Below are positions 21,306 to 34,600 of a stretch of 38,706 bases of DNA, piece after piece (positions within the stretch are counted from its first letter, which is position 1; each line of letters begins with the position of its first letter). The notes beneath the pieces are model-generated. The model saw only the letters and a program-made list of their open reading frames with translations, did no database searches and had not been told where the DNA came from. The stretch comes from Hemicentrotus pulcherrimus. Its lineage: Eukaryota > Echinodermata > Echinoidea > Camarodonta > Strongylocentrotidae. Position numbers and translations under genes: made by a program. The DNA lies in contig BEXV01000368.1 of the NCBI GenBank assembly GCA_003118195.1, positions 22,745-61,450 on the forward strand, written 5' to 3'.

Positions 21306-23661
21306 GTCTTATATATTTTTACAATGTTGATCTACAACAAAAGTGTATAACAATTTGTGTATGAGGAGTGTTATTCTCGCTTATACTTATCAGGTTAATT
21401 TCTATTCCGAATCGTATTGTTTACCTTGTTTTGAAACTGCATATATTTTAAGCATTTCATCTACACTATTGCCTTTAAATATTAAGTTGGGAATATTTAT
21501 TCTTACCTCTTTTCTTGAAATTATTGTGAAAATATTGCTGAACCTTGATAGATACAGTTTTTATCTTCTCAGAACTGTATTGATCAATGTCTATGACTCT
21601 TTAAATTGATTAAGTAAGTGCTGAGAAGATATACATTTTACATATCAAGAATAAATGATATCCTGGCAATCACTTCGTGGAATGAGGTAACAAAAAATGA
21701 TTCCCACTTCATGGGCAACAGTCTACTTTTATGATTATCATTATTATTCAAACCATACTTACATGTCTTATTGAAATATATATATATGTTCCGTGTGTAT
21801 AGTATAAGTCATGTAAGTTGGATGTCATTACTGTGATTATTTGCTGCCCGATACCTTCCATTTTTGTTGATATCTTTTTGATTTATAATATTCTTGCATT
21901 CTGTATCATTCAGATGCTCATTTAATACAGAATACTATATCCTAATTTTACTCGCTCTACAATTGATTCTTTATTTCCAATGACAATTCCATCATTGTTA
22001 AAGAGAATGTTCTGGGAAGAGGTGAAAAATCATTTGTGAGCGTTATCATTCTTATTATGCAAGTGTGGAAGAAAATCAGATAAGACATGTTCCATGAAAA
22101 TCATGACTCTTCAAATGCCTTCATATTCTAAATATGTCATGTGATATCGTAGAACTCCGGGGTAGGATTTTTACGCCACGTGTTCGTGTAGTCCCATATA
22201 CATCTTTTTGTGTACAGTGTTTGTAACTTTACCAAGACTTGACCAAATTTCTTTTCATTTTGATAATTCCAGAAACTTGCAATACACACAAATGCGTATA
22301 TGCGGTAATCAACCTTTTCTGGTCGATTCCACACCGTTTCTTTCACAATGAAATCGCATGACCAGTACTCAACTTAATCTTTAAATTAAAAAAGCGTATA
22401 AATGCTTAAAAACTTTGGATTCTTAACTTGTGAGAACATCGAGACAGTAAACATATTGATTCATTAAAATTGGAGTCTTAGAGAATAAAAGATGGTATTT
22501 TAAAGTTAGACAACTCTGAACCTTGAACTAAACAAAAATTGAGACCTTCAAATGTTTTTTTAAAAGTATTAATTTTTTTTCACGGAACGGCAGTTACGTT
22601 TCAATTAAGATATTGAATCCATATGATCAATTCAAGGTGTTTTTCTCCTGGTAAATTAGGTAAACATACAACGTACTTTGAACTTATTTAGGTCACAAAA
22701 AGGTAAAAGTAGTTCAAATATAACGTGAATGAATCTGCTTTTGAATACACCCCCGATTTTGTATTGACTTGGGTCCCTCTACAGGTATTTCTTCCTTTGC
22801 TCATAATTGACATCGATCGAAAGTAGTAATGTATACATGTAATCAGGGGAAACCAACTTTTTTAAAATTTATCTTAGCTTCAGAGGTTAAGGTATCAAAT
22901 GACACGAGATTGGTATATTTTCATTTTTCCCTCTCAAATAAACCAATACAATCCGATCCAAATATTACATGGAATATCTCAGTTTTAAATATCCCATGAG
23001 GAAAACAGAAAGATCAAAATTCCATGAAACGTATTTTTAAAATTACACAAACCAAATATCATTGATACTCTTAGCGATATCAAATTTAAATCCTTGGTTC
23101 ATATACCACCCCTCAGTAAAAAAAAAAAAATAAATAAATAAAATTTAAAAAAAAAACCCAAAACGAATTATCAAAGAGGTTCCTAACTTCCTATGGTACA
23201 TGTATATACACAAGAAATATGATATCATATTCATTTTTAGACAGATCTGCCGATATGAAACGATTTAGAAAAAACAGGGACTTATTTCGTACGATAAATA
23301 AACTTCAATACTATGTATTACATTGAGCTTTTTCACACCTGCGATGTGTGTGTGTGTGTGTCCAGGCCACCAACAATAGTTATACATGTACCGCCATACA
23401 TCATGATACACGACCAAAGACCGCCGGCTTTGCCATATGTTTTATACACAAGCTATTTATAAGGTTAATCCATACACGGACTTTTGTAGTAGTATTTATT
23501 ATACTTGACATAATAGAAAGGTGGCCGTGTACTATTGGATTCGATTGGCCATCGTGTGATTGAGAAACGCTATAAGTCGTGATGATAAATACTAAATTAA
23601 TGATAAATATACATTCGTCATTTGAACTTCATATGTGAGTATTATTCATTGTATCTGTCTT

Positions 23662-23680
23662 TATATATATATATATATAT
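23662..23680. repeat. (TA)n microsatellite
   Basis: Nineteen bases of uninterrupted TA alternation, preceded about 300 bp upstream by a (TG)8 run at 23345-23360. Confidence 0.9.
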
Positions 23681-25869
23681 GCATTGATGGTTTAAAATAG
23701 AATTATATGAGATCATTTTAATTATAATAGAACAGGAGTGGTTGATGATAAGGTAAGATCCTTCGTAATTTGATGCGATGTTAAGTTTACATCATAGATT
23801 ATCACTTTTAAAAATAAAGTAGAGGTTTTAGTAAAAACGTCCCAAATCATAAATCTTTTAATATATTTTGTTTTCATCTTAAAAAGACGAAGTCGGGGTC
23901 CTTGGCATCTCCAGATTGTCTTGAATATGTATTACAGTGTGAATTATTGTTGCAATAAATACAATGAAAAATTGTTGTTGCAAATTTGAAGGAAGGGGCA
24001 TTTCATTAAATGACAATGTTTATTCTAAAGATTAAGTGTAAATATAAAGTGGGTCATTACAGCTTTGGAGCTCACATGGTTTGCAAAATTAGTTAACATT
24101 CCGTTAGACAAAAGTCCAAAAGAAAAAGTGTAATATTTTCGAGATATTCTGATATGCAACTTATATGTAAATTATTATTTAAAAAAAACGGAAACAAGGA
24201 AAAACACGGATTCCTCCGTAAAGTAAAGCACAACAAAATGTGAACATACATTTATTTTACAAGTAGAGAAAAACAACTAATGCCTATTGACTTTCATGGA
24301 TCAATAATATCAAATCATATATGAACATAATTTTTTGTAAATTAATTCAATTTCAGATTATGAATCCAAATCTAGATGATTACAACTCAACACTCTGTGG
24401 ATTTTTCAACGTTGATATGTTAATCCACTATGAAAGATATATTGCATAGAAAAACTAACAAATTTAAATGGCTTTGGATGTTAACATGAAATCTGTTGAT
24501 CGAATGTTTTCTTGAAAGTTGTAATATTTTGATGTGGTATTTCAAAACTAGCGTGGGTGATACGGTAAATCAAAGAAAAACGAAGCTAACAAACAAACGA
24601 ACAAAAAATCTCAACTGTACTCAATTTTACCTGCCTAGATACCAATGCAAAAGAGGAGATTTCACTTTTTACTGCATCAGCTTATCATAAACATATCGGA
24701 ATAAGTTTCGTTTTCTTCATTATCGGTGTGAGGAGATTAGGGAAGACACCAATTTATAATTTGCAATGGGAGAGTGGTGAATATATTATCCAGTAATGTA
24801 CTGACAAACAACAAATCGATATGATAGGTAATGCTACTTAAAAATCCTGATTCATGCAATTTTCATCGTCTTTTATGCAATATCACTTTTTGCAGTAATA
24901 CCCTTTTATGGAATAATGTGATTTTATGATGGACTCGTCAATAAATCATTCGAAAGATTTGCATGCTTCCCCTAATACAAGCCGAACTTAACGTATTACC
25001 ATCTCCATGGTATTACATCAGCAATGTAAATAAGAAATGGGTTGTATAACTTGTATCATACTATCTATATTTATGTACATAAATCCAAATGTAAAGGAGA
25101 GTTTTGAATTTTCATAATTGTTTTGTTTCAAATCAAAAGATATAACAGTTAATACTAATAAAATTGTCCTTTGCCTGGCAGGCGCGTTTCCTGCATGCAT
25201 TATATAGTATACGGATAGCATTTAAATGGCGCCTTATTAGTGTATGTAAAAAACATTCAAAGGCACAATCATACGTATACAAATGCTGTGCTTATGAATT
25301 TAAATCATCGTACTATTTATTGTTAAATCTGTATTCATACCTAATATGAATAACAAAAGAAGCCAAGATTCAAAGTACATTTATACATGTAATGTAAATA
25401 TTGAATATAATGAAATTTGCCTTTGGTTAAATTGACATTTGTCATACTTAATTTGCATGGTAAACATCATCAAGAAGTGAATTGAGGTTTTTGAACTGGA
25501 CGCTAAACCTAAAAAAATTATTCAGTTGCGACCAACCCCTTCCAATATTTTTTGGCGAAACTTTATGATCACATATAGTTTAGTAATATTTTAAATATGA
25601 CAAATAAAGTGGCCGAACTGTTTAGTAAGCTAATATAAACTAGAGATAGATTCTTCATTCGATGTTTGTATTTTTAATTATCATAGTATCACCCAATCAC
25701 ATGTGGTTGATTATTTTTCATCGAAGCCCCTCTCCCTCTCCCTCTCCCTCCCTGCAACCTAACCATGTGAAACATGACCCTTTTCGAGATGACGTATGCT
25801 TTGCAAACACCTTCTAAACAGACAGTGACAGGCAGTGGGAAGACGAGCAGTATAGGTTGGTCATCATAA

Positions 25870-25894
25870 TTTTTTTTTTTTTTTTTTTTTTTTT
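25870..25894. repeat. T25 homopolymer
   Basis: Twenty-five consecutive T followed by GCAG. It superficially resembles a splice acceptor tract, but it is more simply a poly-A tail remnant in reverse orientation or a mononucleotide repeat. Confidence 0.9.
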
Positions 25895-27949
25895 GCAGTG
25901 TAGGAAAATCCCGGGAGTAAAGGTACACCCGATGTTTGTACTGCGTCTGATGATTCAACAGAGGGCATTTTTTTTACCGAAGCGAGGGGGAGACAGAGAC
26001 AAAAAAAAAAGAGAGAGAAGGGGCAACAGTTTAAACAAATAAAGGGATACATGTAGGAGGGAAGCGACCAACTGATATAAGTGACATCGAAGAGGAACTG
26101 TACAATTATGTTTATTCCTTATTTATTTACTTTATTTTCTTCGTCAAAAAACACCCACTTTCATGGTCAACTATGTAAGATATTGTTATCAAGTTTTGTT
26201 ATTATTTTGACCATTATTATTATAGTCATTATCATTATAGATATCATTATCATTATTATTACTATTACTTTTGTCATCGTTTTAGTTATCATTGCTATCA
26301 TCGTTAATACTACTAAAAACGCTTCTACTAGCGCTGATGATGTTGACTTTATTGTGCATTTGTTCATATACCAGTACATGTAGAAATTGTGACTATTATT
26401 ATCATGGTCATCAATGTCTACATTCTCGTGGTTATTAATTTTTGATACATGTATTAATATCACGAGTATCAATTTTGTTATTTTCATTTAACTGATCAAT
26501 TCATAATGTAATGCCAATATCCTCTGAAGACTTTGTTCGTGACTCATTTCGATTACATTAATTGTATCTCCCAAACTGTTTCATTTCTTGTAGTTGGGTA
26601 ATAGCAAGTTTACGTATTTCGGTATTAATAAAGTATATAGTGACATTTGAGACTGAGAGGTTTTCTATTACTAACTTTACAACTAGATTGTAAGCCTACC
26701 CTACCTTTGAAAAAATCTTTTAAGAATTGTTAAACCAATGATAACGATAGCATGGGAAATTTAAAGCATTGCGAAACTTCTTTTTCCTATTGCAGTCAAA
26801 CGGTTAGGTCAAACTGTATGTTTTGTAAGCGTTGCAACAAACGCTATTGATGTACTATTATGATACAACTTGTGGAGCTCAATCAATTAGTTTGCTTTTT
26901 CAGTGGGAAACCATATTGGTATCTCGGGGCCATAACCGGGGGCCTGCCTTTGCGATGGAGTTTTTCACCCATTTAATGAAATGACAAGTTTGTGAAATGA
27001 ATAATTGATTGTTTATCCAAACTTAGCTCCCACACAAAAGGGGTTAGAATAGGGTGTTCAAGGGAGGGCTTAGTTAGGACACCATGTATTGGTGTCGTAT
27101 TAGGATACACATTCTAAAGTGAGCGTTTTGTAAATGTCGTATTTAAATGGTATCCTATTATAAAAGCATATTTAACGTTGGATTCTAGGAAAATGATATT
27201 TTTTCTACCTTTTTCCAATGTGTTTATATTGAAATCATTATAGATTGTAACAATCCGGCAATCTGTATTCGCACTCATGAACTGCTAATCGCTCCTATTT
27301 CTCAATGTCATACCTCGATTTTCCTCTTTAGTGTAACACGAGCAATGCCTGTCGAATACACGTTCTTCGAGCCCACGATCTCCACACAAAACTTTTTTGC
27401 GAGCCCTAGGCGCTTACCACGCCGGCTTCTGAAATTTCCCCCTGATCAGGAGCGGAAAGTTTGCTTTTCTGATCATGAACCCAGCATTTAGAAAGAAGCT
27501 TGCTCTAAATTCGTGATAAAGGGGTGTATTTTTCCTCTGCAGCACGTATAATTCGTGGTCGGATAATTTCATTTAAAATAACGGTAGACCACCATAATTT
27601 CTCCCCCTCCAGCTATTCTGTGGTGGAATGAGAATGGAAGCAATACAGCCAACGAAACCTATCAAGATATTGATCCTCATTTTGGAGAATAGTTGGCTCA
27701 GGTCTCTCCATTACCTTGAAGTACCAGCTTATTCATATATTTTAGGATTCGTTTAGCAAGGTATTTTGGTTATTTCATTCTCCAGTTACTTTTAAAATGC
27801 TACATGTTCTAATTTGTAAGTGGCTTGTAGCTCATCCCCCTTCCCCACCACCACCACCACCACCCAAAAATTTTCATCAGCATTTAACGTTTTGGGGTAT
27901 AAACAGAAGCTGGGCTAATTAGGAGTAATTTGTCGACAAGTCTCTTGGT

Positions 27950-28400
27950 TTTTCTGATTCTTGAGAGTTGTCAAAGGAGACGCCAACCAGCTCCCCCAAC
28001 GAGGCCCCTGAGCTTTCGCAATAGCCGCCCATTGACCCGATAGGGACACGCATATTAGTGACGGCCTATTGTGCAGCCCATTCAAAGGTGCCTCTGCACC
28101 CCGCCTTCTCAGCCGCCTCCCCGTGAGGGTTTCGATTCGCTTCTACCTGCTTGCCCTGCCCGCCCCTCGATCAAGTCCAAGTACACGCGATCGAAATCTA
28201 CAAAGCGCCGACACTGCCCCGAGGAGCACCGGTGCGGTACCGTGGAAACGAGGACGTGCCGACGCCGTGTAGCAACAAGTGATCTCTTTGCTTTTCGCTG
28301 TAGGGGCTTTAAACCTCTATATCTGCTTCTGGACTCGGAGCCTCCACCAAGGCGAAACATCTACCCCTTCACAGGGCTCACATAGGGTAAGTGCAACATA
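27950..28400. promoter_or_regulatory. G+C-rich island, candidate regulatory element
   Basis: This stretch is clearly richer in G+C than its surroundings and has several overlapping open frames on both strands, which is expected from composition. None resembles a known protein. It contains a TCF/LEF-like TTCAAAGG (28081-28088), a GGTGC/GCACC stem (about 28087-28100) and, just upstream, TAATTA-type homeodomain motifs near 27917. Candidate enhancer, promoter or unmethylated island. Confidence 0.3.
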
Positions 28401-29110
28401 CCTTTCCACCATCTCTCCACCCTCTCCCAAATGCCAACCCCCCGATGGCCAATGCAATTGTTTCGACGCCGGGTATAAATGCAACTTTAATATTTCGTTT
28501 GAATCTTTTCAAGTGTAAACTAAAACCCAGGGTAGGATACACAAAGCAATATGAGAAGACACGACAGTGCACGTTACCTTTGCATTTCCTGTATGACGTG
28601 TAACTCCTCCTGAAGGCCTATCAATCAGAGACTGTCTTCTGTTTAATCCAACCTTGTCTTACACTTAATGAAGTTATAAAATGCTTTTAAAAGGTCCGAA
28701 TACCTTGTATAGGAATAGAGCCGAGTGAATCAACTCCAAACAGAGGACCACGAATGTGTAGCGAACTTATTATTCAGTGTTCGCTTCTCTTGTATTCGTA
28801 TAATAAAGGTAGTTGAGTTCAATTCTGGTCAACGTTATGTCACGATAATTGTATTTTATAGGGGGCTTTACAAGCCGACTAATAACATTTTAATTCTTTA
28901 GAAAATATGTCGACATCTCATATTTCGTAAGCAGGTTCAAGGTATGATGTTCCCAAGCGACAGATTGTCTCCTTGTATTATCAATGTATTGTATCATGCT
29001 TGCAAGATGGGAAGGGAAACAAATAGGTGTTAAAAAACTGACGAGAACAAATGGTCACCATGTACGGCAGTATGTCAACTAATGTCCTAACCATTTTGTT
29101 AAATCAAAAT
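28401..29110. other. Spacer with one bulged hairpin
   Basis: No gene seen. AGCGAAC (28760-28766) pairs with GTTCGCT (28779-28785), and outer arms ACGAAT (28750-28755) and ATTCGT (28794-28799) can extend the fold across an internal loop. Confidence 0.45.
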
Positions 29111-29420
29111 ATGAATTAATTCCCCCACAGCCTGGGCGAGTGGCGTGTGGCGTGAGCAAGGGGAAAATTGCTCAAATGTTGGCACGTGTGGGCCATTTTC
29201 AAGTCGATGCAAGATCTACCATCAAAATGGCGAGTCTGCGCCAGTGAGACACAAGACAAAAGTGAGAAGGCGAGTGAAGGATAATGGCGAACATTTTGCG
29301 AATTAAAAGTGTATCTATTGAGTATATTTTCATGCACGCGTGTGCCGCAAATGTGATGCCCAAGCGCACACGTGCGCGCCGTTCGCTTCCCGCCAATCAA
29401 CACAAACGGTATCGATCCCA
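29111..29420. promoter_or_regulatory. Promoter-like island with YY1-, E-box-, E2F- and CCAAT-like motifs
   Basis: Within 310 bp there are GCCATTTT (29192-29199) and AAAATGGCG (29224-29232), which are facing YY1-like sites and also an 8-bp inverted repeat. CACGTG occurs at 29183-29188 and 29369-29374. TTCCCGCC (29387-29394) overlaps a CCAAT box (GCCAATCA, 29392-29399). An ATG in strong context (A at -3, G at +4) lies at 29284 and opens 64 codons, but that product resembles nothing known and ends in a phenylalanine-rich run. The motif set is typical of broad promoters of housekeeping genes. Direction of transcription is unclear. Confidence 0.35.
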
Positions 29421-31086
29421 TGACCTCTTCATCGAATCTTACTTTTTCTTTTCCTTTTCCTTTTTCTTTTTCATGTAGCCCCTTCTGTTTGAAATGATAT
29501 GGCTCCCTCCAAAGATGACGACATCTATATTGCGATTATGGTACATGTATAATGGCTTAGTCAGAGTTTTTCGCGCATAATGCAGCCAGCAACATATTCT
29601 CAGACCTATGAAGAAAGAGAGAGAGAGAGAGAGAGGGGAGGGAGAAGCAGATTGATGCGGCGGTAAGAACATAATAGGAGAGTAAGAAGATAGAGAAGAA
29701 GAAGAAGAATGGGGATGGAGGAAAAGGGGGAGATGATTCTAATTAAACTAGTTTTTGAGTTGCCGTGTTATTGCAGCTGGTTACGACGCTCACGGCATGG
29801 ACACATTCTAGCGAAGTGTAAGCAGGCACTTACCCATATGTTAAGCGTTAACAAGTCGACTCTCACTCCTTTCTTTCCCGTGACTGCATCTCTCAGATGA
29901 TCTTAAATGAGCTCTCCACATCCATTTCACATCTCACCAAAAAGTGGAAGACTCTAACAGCCGCACGTCCTTTTATAGATCGTTGCAGGCTGCATCTTTA
30001 GTTCAAGTGTCTGAGGCTTAATATCAATATCATAAAAATTATTCCTTTCAGAGTATTCAGAACTGGATAAAATTCCACCCCCTAATAAAAAAAGACCGTA
30101 GGGGCTGAATTCTTTTATATTCTTCTCCATATTATACCAATGACTTTCTACAGTATATGGACGTGAGCTTTTAAATGTGCATATTTTGATTTTATTTTTT
30201 CAATCACTTTTTCTCTGAAGGATATTTCGGTCTTTGCCAACAGTTTGTTTGTTTTCAGAAACCAGTGGTTGCTTCCCTGAAATCGTCAATCTTATCGCAA
30301 TGGATTTACGCAATCCATTTTTGTCTATATTTTTGTTGTCGCTAAAATTTGTACAACTCAATCCAAAGATGACACAAAATGAAATGATGACAATAAAATA
30401 CAAATCTCAATAATGTACATAACCAACAATTTATTTATGCTATGTTAAGTCCTTATTAACCGATATTGATCGGTCACAGAGTATCTCATGATTATTAAAA
30501 AGGCAAAGAAAATGTCATGTCGAATTGGCAACACTAAGTGTAAGTGGGAAGCTATGGTAAAAAATATGAAATTACCAAATGCATTTATTATGAAAACAGA
30601 CTTTAATACACAATGGATGTATACGCCATATAATCAGGCATTCAGCTCGGTACAATGCATTTTCACAGCCCATAATATCGGCTGGGCTATTAACGACTTC
30701 GGTAGATTTTGATTTAAGACATCCTTCTACACAGCATGAAAAATATATAGTCAGTTTATGACCCTTCCATATCCCACATATCAAGTTGACAAGGTGCACT
30801 TAGGGTTTATGTTACCCTTCGTATAATCATAATTATTATTATTCCAGTCACAGATATTGCACTTGGACAGCAGTACCTACATGTAAAATGTACATATAGT
30901 TATCTTTCGTGACGTCCAACTCTGTCCAACTACTTTTCTGTTCTGTTGAATTAATATTAATATTCTTTAGAAGTATGAGTTGGTTTCGACGAAACTAACA
31001 TTCTGAGATTAAAAACGATCACAGTCTGACAGTAATGGAATGAGTTAAGGATAAACCACGTACCCCAATAATTATTATTCTTATCT
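29421..31086. other. Intergenic spacer, no gene recognised
   Basis: It contains a (GA) run at 29617-29635 and AAG repeats near 29695-29709. The remainder is AT-rich with short random frames on both strands. Confidence 0.5.
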
Positions 31087-31620
31087 ATGATCCTCGTCGA
31101 ACCATGTCACCCCCATCAGCTTGATCAGCTAATGTTCCAGCGTCTGGCTTCCAAACTATCATTGCTTGACCACATTTCTTTCCAGGAGTATACCAACAGC
31201 AGCATCATCACCACCACCACCAGGATTTTTATTCATTATGAGAGATCCATCTTGTTGCTGGGTGAAGCTTCAGAACTTCGCTGACTTATGACACGTATGA
31301 GGTTTTCTGAGAGGGCAATGTCCTGGTTGGACGCCATAGTCATGGGGACGACCTTGACATTCAAGAGATCTTGGCGCGATCATTTCACGCCGATCATCCC
31401 ATTATTTTATGATCGTCGTCTGCCTGAGATGGGTCTGGATGGCTGGCATAGTTGTTCTCGAGTGTGGTATCTCTTCTTGGAGTGACATTGGCCTGCGTGG
31501 AGTAGGTCGGACGGCAACAGTTTCTCTCTGTACACGTCCAGGGAAGGTGGACGAGGACGTCATGGGGTTTGTTCGCCCCACGCAAACGCACATGATCATT
31601 GCCAAGCCGTGACCAAAGGA
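31087..31620. other. More complex, stop-poor patch, unidentified
   Basis: G+C content rises here, and open frames of 60-90 codons occur in several frames on both strands (for example plus 31087-31284 and 31409-31612, minus 31394-31669). None contains a motif that I recognise, and being open in competing frames argues for composition rather than coding. A CAGCAGCATCATCACCACCA trinucleotide-rich segment lies at about 31196-31222. It could be a decayed exon, a regulatory element or a repeat. Confidence 0.25.
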
Positions 31621-34600
31621 AATTATACGGAGAGAAAAGGAAGTGAGAGATAACTGACAAAATGTTCATTTAAGAGGAATGCTGCAGCGCAAGACAGAAA
31701 GAGAAAGAAAAAAGGAGGAATGAGAAAATGAAATTCATTGGACATTGTCCCAGATAACACCAATAATAACTGATTTTATGTGCATGCATGTGAATACATG
31801 TATGTACATATATGAATATGCATATATATTGTGTTGTCCATAATGTTCATATTTCATGTTTTTCTCTTTATCCAGTTGTGTTTTAGCAGTGTGGTTCATA
31901 CGGTGAGTTTAAACCCTATATAGAGACTCCACTTACAAACACGTATGAATATACAACTAAACCAATACGTATACGTATATGGAGGTACAAGTATCTTGTA
32001 AAGTAAGATACACTGTAGGAATAAAATGTTTACCAGATTGTAACACATGGAACTATGTGTTTTTCTAGTCCTTTATGCTTCAACTAAAAAGCTCATTTAG
32101 TGAACTGAAAAGATTTTTTGTATCACTTCTCTTCTGAATACTGAATACCTGAATACTATGACCTTATCAAAAAATAGTTTACATGTAAATGTGTTTGTGA
32201 ATTATAGCGATTCCATAAGCATATTTTCGAGAAATACATGCACTATTACACGTGTTTGTTTGGTATTGTTATTATAAAGAGTCATTTCTGATTTACCCTC
32301 TTTCTTATTATGCATTTACATCAATGTTGGTGCCTTGCACTGCCGATCAATCAGTCTGTCCAATTCAACCCAGTGGGTTGGTTATTACTTATTGTATCAC
32401 AAAATTAGCAACGCAGGCTGAGAATACAGCGATATTTCCAAAGACCATTGGTCTAAATGCTTAATAGAGCAGAACGGTCACACTCGGAATAAATCTTATT
32501 AGGGGATTTAGTCATTACCATATCAAAAACATATATCGATGTTTGTGTTTCTGCGAGGTTCATTTATATTTCAAATTAAACGATTTGGATAGCATGAAGA
32601 TAATAATGTTGAATACTGGGCCGGTAGTTGTTGATGATTTATATTTTAATTGTGTCTGTGGTAAAAATATGACTATAAGAATGATAATAATCACATTATC
32701 GAATAAGTAAAGGCAATGCAAACAAACATTATGCTCATAAAATAAGTACATCACAAGTACGTCATATGAAGAGGTATGTTTTCAGTGATTTTTTGAAGGT
32801 GACACGACAAGTCATATCTCTGATCTAAAATAAGATGCTGTTCCACGTTTCCGTTACATGCATTGTAAAACGTTGTCAATATAATTATTTCTGTCAGCAA
32901 TCATCCGGATAATAATGCTTTTCGTTGACTTGATAGAATTGATTGCCATCATATAATCCATTAATTTATCATTATCTTAATAGAACATTTTATCAAGAAG
33001 ATACTTTTCCGTAGGGTGTGGTGACAGCTAAAAGTCCGCGTTTTTCTACTACCCAGAAAGCAGTACCATATCTCGCATTATATGAATCATGATCAAAATA
33101 TTGCTCTACAATTAGATGATTAAAAAAAAAGATGATTAACATAATTTTTAACTTGTAATCCAAGTCCATGTTAACCCGTGATGCATCAAAACTGTTCTAA
33201 GATGTAAAATACATGTCAGTTATCTAATCCCCCCCTTCATGAAATACTCTCTGGGCAGCTCAGAATGTCAGAAACTAAACAGCCTTGAAAAATCCTCAAG
33301 GTTGAAACTTCAAATAATTTGTTTCTGAAAAGACTGTTAATTTTTCCGATCACTATGCTGAGACCCGGCATAGATTCAATAATTGTGAGGTGGAATATTT
33401 GAGCAAAGAATTTAGGAGCGCATCAGATGTCATTTTTTTTTTTTACTCCATTTTATTAAAGCGAAAATGGCTGCTGCTCCTCCCTCCTTTGACAGTCCGC
33501 GTTAAAGTCATTAGAAGGAAACGACCTAAAATGCATCACTTAGCCTTTTGTCAATCCATGTCTTATTGCCCCCAAATCAACTCGCAAAATGGCAAAGTAT
33601 ATATTTGCGTACATATCGTCTTCATCACTTTTGAGTCTGGTGCCATATTATTTTCATCGTATCTGGCATAGGTCTTCGTTCCTCTTTTGGAAAATTTGTC
33701 ATTGATCGTTCAAAATTGAACAAAGTTTGCCATGTGAAATGCAAAGACTAATCAAATTACAGTCTAATGACGTTACAGAATGAAAAAAAAGAAGATTGAA
33801 TTCAATGCTCTCAATGTATCAAAAGCAGGAGAAAATGTGAGAAATATGATTCGTTATCTTTAAAACTTCAGAGCAAGGGAAATATTTATTTATGGCCTAT
33901 TAAATTAACCGATGGTTTGACAAAGATGATGTCTCTCCTTTTGGTTACATATCATGTTCAGGGAATGGTTGTCATGGTACAAATATGTTTTCACTTCCAC
34001 CTATTGTTCAGTATTTCCCATCATGACACGTGGGGCTTTAAATATTTGAAAGGTATTAATGTTTTAAATAATTCACCATTAAAGGTGGTTGTGACCTGCC
34101 TAACTCTAACCAGCTTTTCTGTCGATTGTAAAGTTAACTTCGTCACCTAAACCGTCCATGCGCTATGACATTTTAGCTGTAGATGGGTCATAGTTTCATA
34201 CATGGGTACTTATTTGGTTTAATAAAGGAAAGAAAGAACGTCATAGGATCAATGCAAATTAATCCGTACGTAAACGTTCTGCAATATTTTGATATATTAA
34301 TACCTGTGGCTGTTAGAAAGGTCAATAAGGTCCTATACAAGCTTTTAAATGCCTTGACAATTAGTTTTATTCTATGTTTTCTATTTTCTGTTTCTTAAAA
34401 TAAATATATTCTACTTATTTATTCTTTTCTTGCCTACACAATCCTCTTATTTTTTTATAACTCTTTCGCTTACCCATCATGCACAACAAAGTGCCATTTT
34501 TTTTGCCTTATTTCCATCTACACTCCATTTTCTTTGGTTGAAATATCTTTCTTTCTCTTTCTCCGTGTTACTCCACCTCTGCTCCCCGTTTTATAATCGA

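Larger units (their letters stand above)
21306..27949. other. Intergenic desert with simple repeats
   Basis: Predominantly AT-rich with no recognisable exon. Simple repeats: TA run 21777-21788, poly-A/TAAA tract 23118-23156, (TG)8 at 23345-23360, (TA) run 23662-23680, CCCTCT repeats 25727-25752, T25 at 25870-25894, ATT/ATC trinucleotide-rich stretch about 26200-26300, (CCA) run 27846-27864. A T-box-like TCACACCT lies near 23334, and GACACCA/TGGTGTC form a 7-bp stem near 27078-27096. A more complex stretch at about 27300-27520 contains the palindrome CCTGATCAGG (27441-27450). Confidence 0.45.

Noticed and set aside
25870..25898. Poly-T followed by GCAG as a splice acceptor
   Set aside because: T25 is a homopolymer repeat; no coding frame of interest follows, and no partner donor was found.
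28071..28385. 104-codon plus-strand frame in a G+C-rich island
   Set aside because: Several frames on both strands are open here because of base composition; the Arg/Pro/Cys-rich peptide has no family signature.
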